In this document: positions 26,066 to 34,726 of the stretch, piece after piece | How positions within the stretch are numbered: position 1 is the first letter of the stretch | Layout of the letters: each line of letters starts with the position of its first letter | Source of the DNA: JALOLV01 sp046295175 | GTDB taxonomy: Bacteria; Bacteroidota; Bacteroidia; Cytophagales; Spirosomataceae | Direction: 5' to 3' | NCBI GenBank assembly: GCA_046295175.1 | Contig: JBKBNY010000004.1 | Span: forward strand, 310,001 to 374,000 | DNA: 64,000 nt | Position numbers and translations under genes: made by a program | The notes under the pieces: model-generated | What the model saw: only the letters and a program-made list of their open reading frames with translations | Told to the model about the DNA's origin: nothing | Databases searched by the model: none

Positions 26066-29000
26066 TTATTTATCAGTTTTCTTTTCATCAAAATCAGAAT
26101 CCTCGTAATCATAATTCTCGGCAAAAATCATTGGCATCTTTTTATTGAGGTATTTGTGTTGTTTTGATGTCAAATAAATAAACGAGTAAACGATTTCATC
26201 CTCATCTGAAAAATTGGCCAATTGATAAAAAGCTCCGTCTTTACCGCTTTCAGCGAGAGCTTTATTACACAAACCAACAAACGGATTTAATTGTAATTCA
26301 AAATCCAGATACTCGTATTCTTCTTCTTTATTTCTGCTCTTTGCTTGTGCTGCAACTACCTGATTTTCAATATATTTCTTGCCATCAAAAGTAAATCCAT
26401 AAGAATAAATTCTTGGTTTGTATTTACTCTTTTTATTCGTTTTTTTAAAGTTATTCGTCACATCTTGGACATTGAATTCACCTCTCGAAATTCGGCTCAA
26501 TTCATCAAGATTGGCCTGAACTAAATCGGCATTTATATCGTAATTCCAAGAATTCAAATTTGAAATTAGATTTGGAATTTTCATCAGTAAATTCAATTGA
26601 CCTCCTCCTATTTCACGAAATTCTAAAATCAAACTATCTATATTTGAATCCTTAGAAGTTAATCCTAATTCTTTAAGTTCATTTAAAACAATTCCCAAGC
26701 TATCAATACTATTTTGGCGGTCGTACATCGTAAAATCGACATAGTTATTGGGCAAAGATTCGTCGACAATCTTGGCTTGTGTGCTGTCAAAAAATACAAA
26801 TGAAAGCTTTGGACTTTGATAATCGCAAACAATGACGAGTCGTTTCTTGGAATTAATATCGTTCAAATAATCATTCACAATTCTGAATTGGTTTTCGCCG
26901 ATTGCTGGATAATAAACTGCACTTGCTTTTTTCAATGAATCAACGCCCGATTTAATTAATTGCGATAATGATGCTTGTAAAATTTGATTGTACTTGACAT
27001 TGTTTATAGTTGCCGAAACCAAAAAAACAGAATCTATGGCATACTCACCAGTTGTATCTAACTCGACCGAAACATTTGAAACTTTTGCATCATTAAAGAC
27101 CTTTCCCTCAATTTTCTTCAATAAATCCGCATAAATTTCAGTATTTGATTTATTGTAATAATCGTTAATATCAACAACAAATACATCATCCGAAAACTTA
27201 AGTGCATCAGATGGTTCTTTCATTTTTTGTTTTTGTGCCTCTTCAAATTTTGATTCAGAAATCATTTTTTCGCGTTTCATGGCATCAAGCAGAACTTTAG
27301 AATCGAAATTAGAAACGGCTTCTTTGTAATAATCTGTGATTGGAGGGTTGGGATATTCCGAGAATACAGAAGGGTATTTGGCAGTTAAAAACTCGGTTTG
27401 AGATTTTGTCAAGAAAATTATTTTGTTGTCGCCCAAATCAAAAAATTGTCCATCAATTTCGGCACTAACCAAAGCTCCATTTACCAAACCGATATATTCA
27501 GGAATCAAACTCGATGGAGTTCTGGATTCACTAAATATCTTGACCATTTCGGGATTTTGAGCTTCTGGAGAATCTTTTTTAAGAGTATAAAGTTCTGATT
27601 TATTGACAAATTTCTTTCCATCCAACTTAAATCCGTACTCCAAAACACGAGTTTCTGAAACATCTTTTTTTAGCTCTTTTTCAAAATTATCAAATGGCTT
27701 TTCGGGATTAAATTTATTATCCGAAATAACAATTAAATCATTGATGAAATTCTTAAAAAATTGAGCATCGTTTTTTTCAGAAGATGAACTTCTAAGTGGA
27801 AGCAGGTAGTTTTTGAGCAAATATCTCGGAAAATTGTGCTTAGCATTCTCCAAACGAGTATTTACGATTACTTTGTCTAACTCGATTTCTGAAATTTGGG
27901 GAATCACATTAGACGATTGAAAACTGTATAAAATCTTACGGAGGCTGTCGCGGCTATCTTTAAAATCATAAATGGCAATGTCTTTTTCGTTGTTGCTTTT
28001 TTCACCCAAATTGAAAGGTCCAAAAGAATAACGTCGCTTACTCAACTGAAAAACTTTTGAGTATTGATTTTTATCTAATAGTATAATCACCTTGCGGGTA
28101 TCATTTTGACTGATAAATGGATTAAAACCATTTGAAGCAACAATAACACGTTTTTCTGAATGAATATCAGATAAATAATCGTTAATAACTTGTAAGTCGT
28201 TATTGCCAAAACCCGTAAAACTCTCTACAAAAGGCAGATAGGTGTTGATGATACTCGAATCAATTTTAATATCTGGCGGAATCAAATCTTTGATTTTCTG
28301 GGTAAACGTAAAATCTGTCTCTGATTTTTGTATGTAATTCTGATTGTCAATCTGAACCGAAAGTTGATAATATTTAGAATTATTCTTAAAAGTATTTATC
28401 AACTTAAAAAACTGATTGCTATTTGCAAGTAGAGTTTCATAAGAATTTTCAGGGACTTTTTTTGTGGTTTCGGTCAAAACCAAATCTTTGTATTTGATAT
28501 TTGGCAATATTTTCTTCTTAATCTCAGCAAAAACTTTTTCATAAATTTCGGAACGGGTGGTTTGCAGTGGATTGAAATCGACCAAAACTACATTTTTAAT
28601 TTTAGATAGAATTTCAATATTACTCTTTAACTCATAAGGCTTATAAGAATTTACCAATGCATTAAAATCTTCGTTACTCAATAGATTTACCTTTTTGAGA
28701 GAATCGGCATAGTTGATTTGCTCAGCCTTCAATAACTCGTAGTTACCATAAAAAAATGACTGTTTGGCAGCGAAAATAAAAGGGCTAAAATCTTTAATGA
28801 AGAATAATTTATCTTTTTCAATCCAATTCAAAAGCTCTTTTTCAACCCTTGCATCAATTAATTCGAGAGATTTTAAAGCCAATATTACTTGCAGGTAATT
28901 CTGTCTCGAATTCTTTAGATTAAGCCCTAATTGAATAAATGAAAGCGGATTTTTTATGTTTACTTCACCATTAACTTCATTTCTGAAAAGCATTTTTTCG

Positions 29001-29362
29001 CCAAGCATTTTTTCAACTCCTTCCCGAATCTGTACCAATTCATCGGCCGACGAACCAACATTCCGCATCAAATCCAAGATTCCGATATAAAATAAAATGA
29101 TATGTTTTGATTGCGACAACGAATCAGGAAAAGACATAATTGAGTTACCTCTTTGGGCAATCGCTTGATTTTGGGTCAAAGCACTCAAAAAATTCCCTTT
29201 TTCGTCGGTCATTACTTTGTAAAGTGCATCCTTCCCAAATTCGGATAAAATTTGTTCATTCTTTAAACCCTCTAAATACTTTTCGATTTCTTTATTGGAT
29301 AATTTCTGAGAATAGGCAAGTGTCGAAACCGAGACAAGTAAAACAATTAATATTCTTTTCAT
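26066..29362 (-). CDS. Large secreted protein of unknown function with internal duplication
   Basis: A 1098-residue protein with a signal peptide (MKRILIVLLVSVSTLAYSQ) and no transmembrane segment after it. I recognise no family. A module of about 380 residues occurs twice, roughly 265-695 and 735-1090. Matching anchors are VINDYLSDIHSEKRVIVA / IVNDYLNDINSKKRLVIV, YDFKDSRDSLRKIL / YDRQNSIDSLGIVL, YGFKLDGKKFVN / YGFTFDGKKYIE and IGLVNGALVSAEIDGQFF / VGLCNKALAESGKDGAFY, each followed by a FLTKSQTEFL / YLTSKQHKYL element. The N-terminal 260 residues are helical and unique. The tail is acidic and ends in Lys/Asp. It is convergent with the copper-type operon. Confidence 0.8.
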   Translation of the reverse strand: MKRILIVLLVSVSTLAYSQKLSNKEIEKYLEGLKNEQILSEFGKDALYKVMTDEKGNFLSALTQNQAIAQRGNSIMSFPDSLSQSKHIILFYIGILDLMRNVGSSADELVQIREGVEKMLGEKMLFRNEVNGEVNIKNPLSFIQLGLNLKNSRQNYLQVILALKSLELIDARVEKELLNWIEKDKLFFIKDFSPFIFAAKQSFFYGNYELLKAEQINYADSLKKVNLLSNEDFNALVNSYKPYELKSNIEILSKIKNVVLVDFNPLQTTRSEIYEKVFAEIKKKILPNIKYKDLVLTETTKKVPENSYETLLANSNQFFKLINTFKNNSKYYQLSVQIDNQNYIQKSETDFTFTQKIKDLIPPDIKIDSSIINTYLPFVESFTGFGNNDLQVINDYLSDIHSEKRVIVASNGFNPFISQNDTRKVIILLDKNQYSKVFQLSKRRYSFGPFNLGEKSNNEKDIAIYDFKDSRDSLRKILYSFQSSNVIPQISEIELDKVIVNTRLENAKHNFPRYLLKNYLLPLRSSSSEKNDAQFFKNFINDLIVISDNKFNPEKPFDNFEKELKKDVSETRVLEYGFKLDGKKFVNKSELYTLKKDSPEAQNPEMVKIFSESRTPSSLIPEYIGLVNGALVSAEIDGQFFDLGDNKIIFLTKSQTEFLTAKYPSVFSEYPNPPITDYYKEAVSNFDSKVLLDAMKREKMISESKFEEAQKQKMKEPSDALKFSDDVFVVDINDYYNKSNTEIYADLLKKIEGKVFNDAKVSNVSVELDTTGEYAIDSVFLVSATINNVKYNQILQASLSQLIKSGVDSLKKASAVYYPAIGENQFRIVNDYLNDINSKKRLVIVCDYQSPKLSFVFFDSTQAKIVDESLPNNYVDFTMYDRQNSIDSLGIVLNELKELGLTSKDSNIDSLILEFREIGGGQLNLLMKIPNLISNLNSWNYDINADLVQANLDELSRISRGEFNVQDVTNNFKKTNKKSKYKPRIYSYGFTFDGKKYIENQVVAAQAKSRNKEEEYEYLDFELQLNPFVGLCNKALAESGKDGAFYQLANFSDEDEIVYSFIYLTSKQHKYLNKKMPMIFAENYDYEDSDFDEKKTDK

Positions 29363-29432
29363 TATGGATATATTTGACTCCTACAAAGCTAAACAAAAAA
29401 AGCCCTGCATTTAGCATGGCCTACATAAAGAA

Positions 29433-29461
29433 AAAAATCGAGGTCAAAGACCTCGATTTTT
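29433..29461 (-). terminator. Intrinsic terminator of the PD40-OmpA gene
   Basis: AAAAATCGAGGTC (29433-29445) and GACCTCGATTTTT (29449-29461) form a perfect 13-bp stem with a 3-nt loop. On the minus strand it follows the OmpA gene (stop at 29468) and ends in a T-run. It separates that gene from the next minus-strand gene. Confidence 0.88.
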
Positions 29462-29467
29462 AAGATT

Positions 29468-31348
29468 TCAATACACGATGAATCTTACCCTTCGACTCTT
29501 TGATTTATCTTCACGACCAGTCTGGTCGGTTATTACATCATTTTCGCCAAAGCCTTGTACTAAGATTTTTAAATTTTCAATACCCGAACGTGTCAGATAG
29601 TCGGCACAAGATTTTGCACGGCGTTCTGAAAGTTTCTGATTGTAGGTCGCATCCCCAGAAGTATCTGAATAGCCCGCCAACTGAACATTTAATTTCGGAT
29701 TTAATGTCATTAATTCAACCAAACGGTTAATATCAATATAGTATTCAGATTTAATCACATTTGAGTTTACATCGAAATAAACATCATTTAATGTATAAAT
29801 CTTTTTGGTTTCATAAACAACGCTTGGGTCTGATTTCAAGCGGAAGGTCTCAACTGGTTTAGAAAAATCTGGAGCTGGTGCTGCTTTGTACTCTGCGGCA
29901 GCTGAATTTGCCTCAGGAATTTTTGACGTAACAGCTTTTTGAGTTGGAGGAGTCGCAACAGTTTTAGTTACAACCAAATTCTCGTCTTTACCACTCAAAA
30001 CAATATTTTTTACAAATTTCGATTCAGAATCTTTGGTATCAGTTGTAAACTGTTCTGAATATGGCTCGAAACCCGGAGCAATGACGCTAACTGCGTACAA
30101 ACCACCAAAGTGAAGATTTACTGAGCCATTGGCATCAACAGTCATTGGTTGATTTGTCTTCAAATCGAGCATTTTGTATCTTGCATCTTTAATGCTTGAA
30201 CCACCCGAATTGACAACATTGAACTTATAGGTCATTCGCATTGGCATCATCTCGATTGTGTTCTGAACACTTCCATCGCTATTTTCTACCAAATTGATTT
30301 TAATTTCTTTGTTTCCATAGCCATTTGCTGCACAAGCAACGGTGTATTCATTTCCAGCTTTTAACTGAAAAGCAGATTCACCATTTTTAGTAAGCAAATT
30401 GATTGAACTTTTACTATTGAGTGCAGCTGTCAGCTTAGCATCAATTGGTTGTTTAGTAAGTGCATCAATAACTCTTAGACTTACCGGAATACTACGTGTA
30501 CCTCTGAAACTATTCGGAAGAGGCATTTCGTAAATATCGCCTCTGATTTCGAGGTAAATTTTATCGCTATTTCCCGAAACTACCAAATATTCTTCATTTT
30601 TATCGGTATTGATGAAATCCATGTCTTTAGGAAAAGTCCATGAACCATCTTCTTGCAGTTCTGTCTGATAAAAATCAAAACCACCTTTTCCGCCAGGACG
30701 CAATGAGCTGAAAATCAAAGTGCGGTTATCTGGCATTATGAATGAAGCCTTTTCACATTCCGCATTAATTGGTTCTGGTAGTCTATCGAAATTAGTCCAG
30801 CCACCATCTTCGGTACGGTTAGCTACCCAAATGGTGTAGCAAGGCTCATTCCCGTATTTTTCAAACTTCTCTCTTACAAAATATAATGTTTTACCATCTT
30901 GCGATATACTCGGGCTTCCCTCGTGCATGGTTGTGTTCAATGGTTCTCCAGCATTTTTCGGTTCACTCCAAGTCTCTCCGTTGCGTTGTGCAAAGTAAAT
31001 ATCTTTTTCGCCCATTCCATTTGGAAGTAAGGCATCAAAAAATAATGTTTTTCCGTCGTAGGTTAAGGTCGTCGAAGAAATTTTACCTTTCAAAACAGAG
31101 TTGATTGCTTGAATCGGCGTTGGTGTTCCCCAATCGGCATCTTCACTACTACGAGTACTCATAAACAAACGTGTTTCATTTTGGCGTTCTTGTGCAAATA
31201 CACAAGTTTTACCATCTCCGCTTACCGACAAAGCATATTCTCTATGCTCTTTAGTGTTGATTTGTTGACTAATTGGCTTTACTAAACCTTGTGCTTGAGT
31301 TAATAAACCGAAGTTAATCAAAGCTGCAGTCAATACGAGTTTTTTCAT
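29468..31348 (-). CDS. PD40 beta-propeller / OmpA-family envelope protein
   Basis: A 626-residue protein with a signal peptide (1-20). Residues about 30-275 carry WD40-like PD40 repeats (GKTCVFAQER, GKTLFFDALLPNGMGEKDIYFA, GKTLYFVREKFEKYG, RTLIFSSLRPGGKGGFDFY). Residues about 285-450 contain two beta-sandwich units (VIDALTKQPIDAKL, then a carboxypeptidase-like unit). A short Pro/Ala linker leads to an OmpA domain (about 515-626; VQLAGYSDTSGDATYNQKLSERRA and KSRRVRF). The order resembles PorE-type components of the type IX system but without the TPR region, so only a general envelope or wall-linking role is assigned. Confidence 0.85.
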   Translation of the reverse strand: MKKLVLTAALINFGLLTQAQGLVKPISQQINTKEHREYALSVSGDGKTCVFAQERQNETRLFMSTRSSEDADWGTPTPIQAINSVLKGKISSTTLTYDGKTLFFDALLPNGMGEKDIYFAQRNGETWSEPKNAGEPLNTTMHEGSPSISQDGKTLYFVREKFEKYGNEPCYTIWVANRTEDGGWTNFDRLPEPINAECEKASFIMPDNRTLIFSSLRPGGKGGFDFYQTELQEDGSWTFPKDMDFINTDKNEEYLVVSGNSDKIYLEIRGDIYEMPLPNSFRGTRSIPVSLRVIDALTKQPIDAKLTAALNSKSSINLLTKNGESAFQLKAGNEYTVACAANGYGNKEIKINLVENSDGSVQNTIEMMPMRMTYKFNVVNSGGSSIKDARYKMLDLKTNQPMTVDANGSVNLHFGGLYAVSVIAPGFEPYSEQFTTDTKDSESKFVKNIVLSGKDENLVVTKTVATPPTQKAVTSKIPEANSAAAEYKAAPAPDFSKPVETFRLKSDPSVVYETKKIYTLNDVYFDVNSNVIKSEYYIDINRLVELMTLNPKLNVQLAGYSDTSGDATYNQKLSERRAKSCADYLTRSGIENLKILVQGFGENDVITDQTGREDKSKSRRVRFIVY

Positions 31349-31551
31349 CTGTGCAATAAATTTTGGGTTACTATCTTTCTAATCACGAACATTTGTTATG
31401 CATGAACCCAAATACCATGCCAAAAAACTATTAAGCGGTATCATTTCACAAATAATGTTTCTGTACAATTTTTTATATCAAGCAATTTTGGGAGAACTAT
31501 TTTCACTCAAAACACTAATAATCAATGAGTTACGAATTACTAAATTCTATA

Positions 31552-33414
31552 TCATTTTAACACATTAATCTCAATCGACGAATCTCCAAATACTCGATGA
31601 GTGGTTTTTATAAAATCTTTTTCATCGGCTTTGAAGATATTCGGAACAAATTTTTGAGGGTTTCTATCAATCAATGGGAACCATGAACTCTGTACCTGAA
31701 TCTGGATTCTGTGACCTTTTTTAAAGGTATGAAGTACATCTTGTAGCTTAAAATTGACATCAGTTTTCTGATTAGCCACTAAAGGTTGAGGTTTTTCAAA
31801 ACTATTTCTGAATCTACCTCTCATTACCTCACTCCGAACCATTTGGTGGTAATTCGCCATAATCATTTTTTTGTCGGGCATATACGGGTGATTTGGCTCA
31901 TTGCCTGGGTACACATCAACTAATTTAACCACCCAATCGGCATCTGTACCAGTAGTGCTTACTTTAAGTTTTGCCAAAATATCACCAGTTAGAGTCACAT
32001 CTTCGGTCAAAACATCAGACTGAAAAACCAAAACATCGGGGCGTTTTGCGGCGAATCTTTGGTCTTCTGACATATAATTAAATGGAGTAAATCCAAGCAT
32101 CGACGGAATATCCTCACTGTAAGGAACTGGCTTTGCGGGGTCGCTTATGTATTCAGAAAAAGTAATTTTTGTAGGTTTTGTAGCATCCAGTTTGCCATTT
32201 GGATTCAAATAATACGTTTGTTTCTCGACAGCTGGAGATGGATATTTATCGAATTTTCTCCAATCTTTTTTGCCAGTATCAAATAAATATGCCTCAGGTA
32301 AACCAGTTTTACCATCTCCTGCACCTTTTAAATAATGTTTAAAAAAAGTGTATTCAATTTCTTTTTGGTAAAATGTAGCAATACTATCTCCAAAATATAC
32401 ATTAGAATGAAGGGTATGTCCCGTCTCGACCGACCATCTTCCGTGACCAAATGGCCCCATTACAAGAGTGTTATTGGTTTGAGGATTATTTTTTTCGAGT
32501 GTTTTGTAAATTGTCAATGGACCATATAAATCTTCGGCATCAAACCATCCTCCAACTGTCATTACCGCATGATTTACATTTTTCAAATGCGGAACAATAC
32601 TTCTTTTTTTCCAAAATTCATCATAATTCGGATGTTCGACCGTTTCTTGCCAGTAAAAATTATCCTTATAATATTGCTGAACATTTTTTAACGGACCTAA
32701 ATCAAGCTGAAACTGATAGCCATCTTTTGTTTTGGTATCAATCATTTGATAGTCGTACCATGAATTTGGAGTAGGGCCATTGTGCTGAATACCAAACACC
32801 GGATAAGTAAACAAATATGCTTGGATGAATGCTCCATTGTGATGGAAATCATCAAAAAAGAAGTCTGAAACAGGTGCTTGCGGCGATGATGCCTTCAAGG
32901 CTGGATGAGCATCGACCGCACCAGCTATCGTATAAAAACCAGGGTATGAAATCCCCCACTGTCCAAATTTGCCATTATTATTTGGTACATTTTTCAATAA
33001 CCATTCAATTGTATCGTAGGTATCAGAGCTTTCATCAACAGGTGTGTTTGAGTCATTACCAGGGTTATTTGGGGTCATATTTGTCCATTTACCCTCCGAC
33101 ATCCATCTTCCACGCACATCTTGGTAAACAAAAATGTACTTGTCCTTCATCAAAAACTCCGATGGACCAAGACGACTTGGATATTTATCTTCTCCGTACG
33201 GTGCTACGCTATAACACGTTCTTTGCATCATAAATGGGTACTTTGTATTCTCAGATGCATCTTTAGGTACATACACATTTGTATGCAGCTTTACACCATC
33301 ACGCATCGGAATCTTGAACTCATATTTTGTATAATTTTCTTTTACAAAATTACTCTGCCCAATTGCAGCATTCAGAAAACAAAAGGTTAGAAGAATAGAT
33401 AATAAATGTTTCAT
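31552..33414 (-). CDS. CocE/NonD family hydrolase (alpha-amino acid ester hydrolase-like)
   Basis: A 620-residue exported serine hydrolase. The ATG at 33414 starts a signal peptide (MKHLLSILLTFCFLNAAIGQ) and is preferred to 33459. The alpha/beta-hydrolase domain has the nucleophile motif GQWGISYPGF (near 155), the acidic residue in GGWFDAEDLYG and the His in GPFGHGRW, the triad order of the X-Pro dipeptidyl-peptidase/cocaine-esterase family. A C-terminal jelly-roll (PepX_C, about 420-615) follows, with KVSTTGTDADWVVKLVDVYP. Substrates may be acyl-amino esters, amides or peptides; not resolvable. It stands alone. Confidence 0.9.
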   Translation of the reverse strand: MKHLLSILLTFCFLNAAIGQSNFVKENYTKYEFKIPMRDGVKLHTNVYVPKDASENTKYPFMMQRTCYSVAPYGEDKYPSRLGPSEFLMKDKYIFVYQDVRGRWMSEGKWTNMTPNNPGNDSNTPVDESSDTYDTIEWLLKNVPNNNGKFGQWGISYPGFYTIAGAVDAHPALKASSPQAPVSDFFFDDFHHNGAFIQAYLFTYPVFGIQHNGPTPNSWYDYQMIDTKTKDGYQFQLDLGPLKNVQQYYKDNFYWQETVEHPNYDEFWKKRSIVPHLKNVNHAVMTVGGWFDAEDLYGPLTIYKTLEKNNPQTNNTLVMGPFGHGRWSVETGHTLHSNVYFGDSIATFYQKEIEYTFFKHYLKGAGDGKTGLPEAYLFDTGKKDWRKFDKYPSPAVEKQTYYLNPNGKLDATKPTKITFSEYISDPAKPVPYSEDIPSMLGFTPFNYMSEDQRFAAKRPDVLVFQSDVLTEDVTLTGDILAKLKVSTTGTDADWVVKLVDVYPGNEPNHPYMPDKKMIMANYHQMVRSEVMRGRFRNSFEKPQPLVANQKTDVNFKLQDVLHTFKKGHRIQIQVQSSWFPLIDRNPQKFVPNIFKADEKDFIKTTHRVFGDSSIEINVLK

Positions 33415-33460
33415 CGTTTCTGTTGAATAAATATTGATTTTGTTGTGATTGCCAAACATT

Positions 33461-33497
33461 AAAAAAAAGCCAAGAACCTGACAGACAGATTCTTGGC
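33461..33497 (-). terminator. Intrinsic terminator of the 39-residue peptide gene
   Basis: GCCAAGAACCTG (33469-33480) pairs with CAGATTCTTGGC (33486-33497) with one mismatch, next to an A-run at 33461-33468 that reads as a T-run on the minus strand. It sits 6 bp after the small ORF stop (33504) and before the CocE start (33414). Confidence 0.8.
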
Positions 33498-33503
33498 AAA
33501 GTC

Positions 33504-33623
33504 TTAACTAAAAATTGCGATAACGCAAACAGCAGCGACCACCAAAAAAGATAAGATTCTCTTGAGACGGTCAGATACAACAACTTTGGGTGTAAGTTGT
33601 TGAAGTTGTAAATCTTTTTTCAT
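33504..33623 (-). CDS. Small membrane peptide (39 residues)
   Basis: ATG at 33623 to TAA at 33504. The N-terminus is polar (MKKDLQLQQLTPKVVVSDRL) and the C-terminus is one clean hydrophobic segment (ILSFLVVAAVCVIAIF), the look of a single-pass membrane microprotein. Support for it being real: the frame ends 6 bp before a well-formed terminator with the correct strand polarity, so a short dedicated transcript is likely. I recognise no family. It could alternatively be a leader ORF for the CocE gene, but the terminator argues against this. Confidence 0.55.
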   Translation of the reverse strand: MKKDLQLQQLTPKVVVSDRLKRILSFLVVAAVCVIAIFS

Positions 33624-33783
33624 TTTACCTCTTCGAGTTACGTAAGTATAATTAGGGAAGCAATCACGGATGCTAAGGTAGAAAGTTGTATTTATTTTTC
33701 AAAATATTTTGAAAGTTTTTTTTTTACAGAATATTCGATATACAAATAAAGGTATTTGGCTATGAATAAAAACTAATACTTCT

Positions 33784-33791
33784 TAACTTTG
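33784..33791 (+). promoter_or_regulatory. Probable -7 element for hisG
   Basis: TAACTTTG fully matches the TAnnTTTG octamer, 32 nt before the hisG ATG at 33824. A TTTG at 33755-33758 lies 25 nt upstream, longer than the usual 19-22, so the -33 assignment is weak. The 200-bp gap upstream of hisG holds no His-rich leader peptide. Confidence 0.45.
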
Positions 33792-33823
33792 TGGATTGAA
33801 TTACAAAATAGCTACAACCGATT

Positions 33824-34699
33824 ATGTCTGATATTACAGAGAGTCAAGTTTTAAGGATTGCAGTACAAAAATCTGGTAGATTAAGCGAAGACTCATTTAG
33901 ATTGTTTAAGGAGTGCGGTATCAAATTTGAAAGCGGAACTGGTAAACTCAAGACCCTTTCTTCAAATTTTCCAGCAGAATTTTTATTTTTAAGAGATGAC
34001 GATATTCCGGGTTATGTCGAAGATGGCGTGGCCGACATTGGTATCGTGGGTGAGAATGTTTATACAGAGTCGAATCGCAAAGTTGAAATCAGCCATCGTC
34101 TGGGCTTCTCAAAATGCCGACTTTCGATAGCGATTCCGAGAAATATTGAATACAAAGGAATTCAGGATTTGCAAGGAAAATCGTTTGCGACATCATACCC
34201 AAGGATTTTGGGTAATTTCCTCAAAGAAAAGGGAATTAAGGGCGAAATTCATGAAATCAGTGGCTCGGTAGAGATTGCACCAAGTATTGGCTTGGCCGAT
34301 GCGGTTTGCGATATTGTTAGTTCTGGAAGCACACTTTTGAGCAATGGTTTGAAAGAAGTAGAAGTAATTTATCGCTCGGAGGCTGTTTTGATAAGTCATA
34401 AAAAATTATCAAAAGCTAAAAACAAAGTCCTTGAAAAACTGCTTTTCAGAATAGAAGCAGTTCAGAAAGCACAAAATCATAAATATATTTTGTTGAATGC
34501 CCCAAACGAGAAACTAAATGACATTATTGGTTTATTACCCGGAATGAAGAGTCCGACTGTTGTACCATTGGCAGAAGAAGGATGGAGTTCGGTACACTCA
34601 GTTTTGGAAGAAAATGATTTTTGGGAGAATATTGAGGCAATCCGTGCTGCTGGAGCCCAAGGAATTTTGGTTGTGCCAATCGAAAAAATGATTTATTAA
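33824..34699 (+). CDS. hisG: ATP phosphoribosyltransferase (long form)
   Basis: A 291-residue enzyme for the first step of histidine synthesis, joining ATP and PRPP. It is the long type: catalytic domains cover about 10-215 (IAVQKSGRLSEDSF, DDDIPGYVEDGVADIGIVGENV, SGSVEIAPSIGLADAVCDIVSSG PRPP loop) and a C-terminal histidine-sensing domain about 218-291 (IEAVQKAQNHKYILLNAP, GMKSPTVVPL), so it is probably feedback-inhibited and works without HisZ. 27 bp before hisD on the same strand. Confidence 0.95.
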   Translation: MSDITESQVLRIAVQKSGRLSEDSFRLFKECGIKFESGTGKLKTLSSNFPAEFLFLRDDDIPGYVEDGVADIGIVGENVYTESNRKVEISHRLGFSKCRLSIAIPRNIEYKGIQDLQGKSFATSYPRILGNFLKEKGIKGEIHEISGSVEIAPSIGLADAVCDIVSSGSTLLSNGLKEVEVIYRSEAVLISHKKLSKAKNKVLEKLLFRIEAVQKAQNHKYILLNAPNEKLNDIIGLLPGMKSPTVVPLAEEGWSSVHSVLEENDFWENIEAIRAAGAQGILVVPIEKMIY

Positions 34700-34726
34700 T
34701 CAAGAGTGATTTTAAATTGACGTTTA

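Noticed and set aside
33750..33757. AGGTATTT upstream of hisG as a fifth copy of the shared operator
   Set aside because: The left half-site eight bases (33736-33743) do not match AAATACCT and no -7 octamer lies 20 nt downstream; only a half-site by chance.
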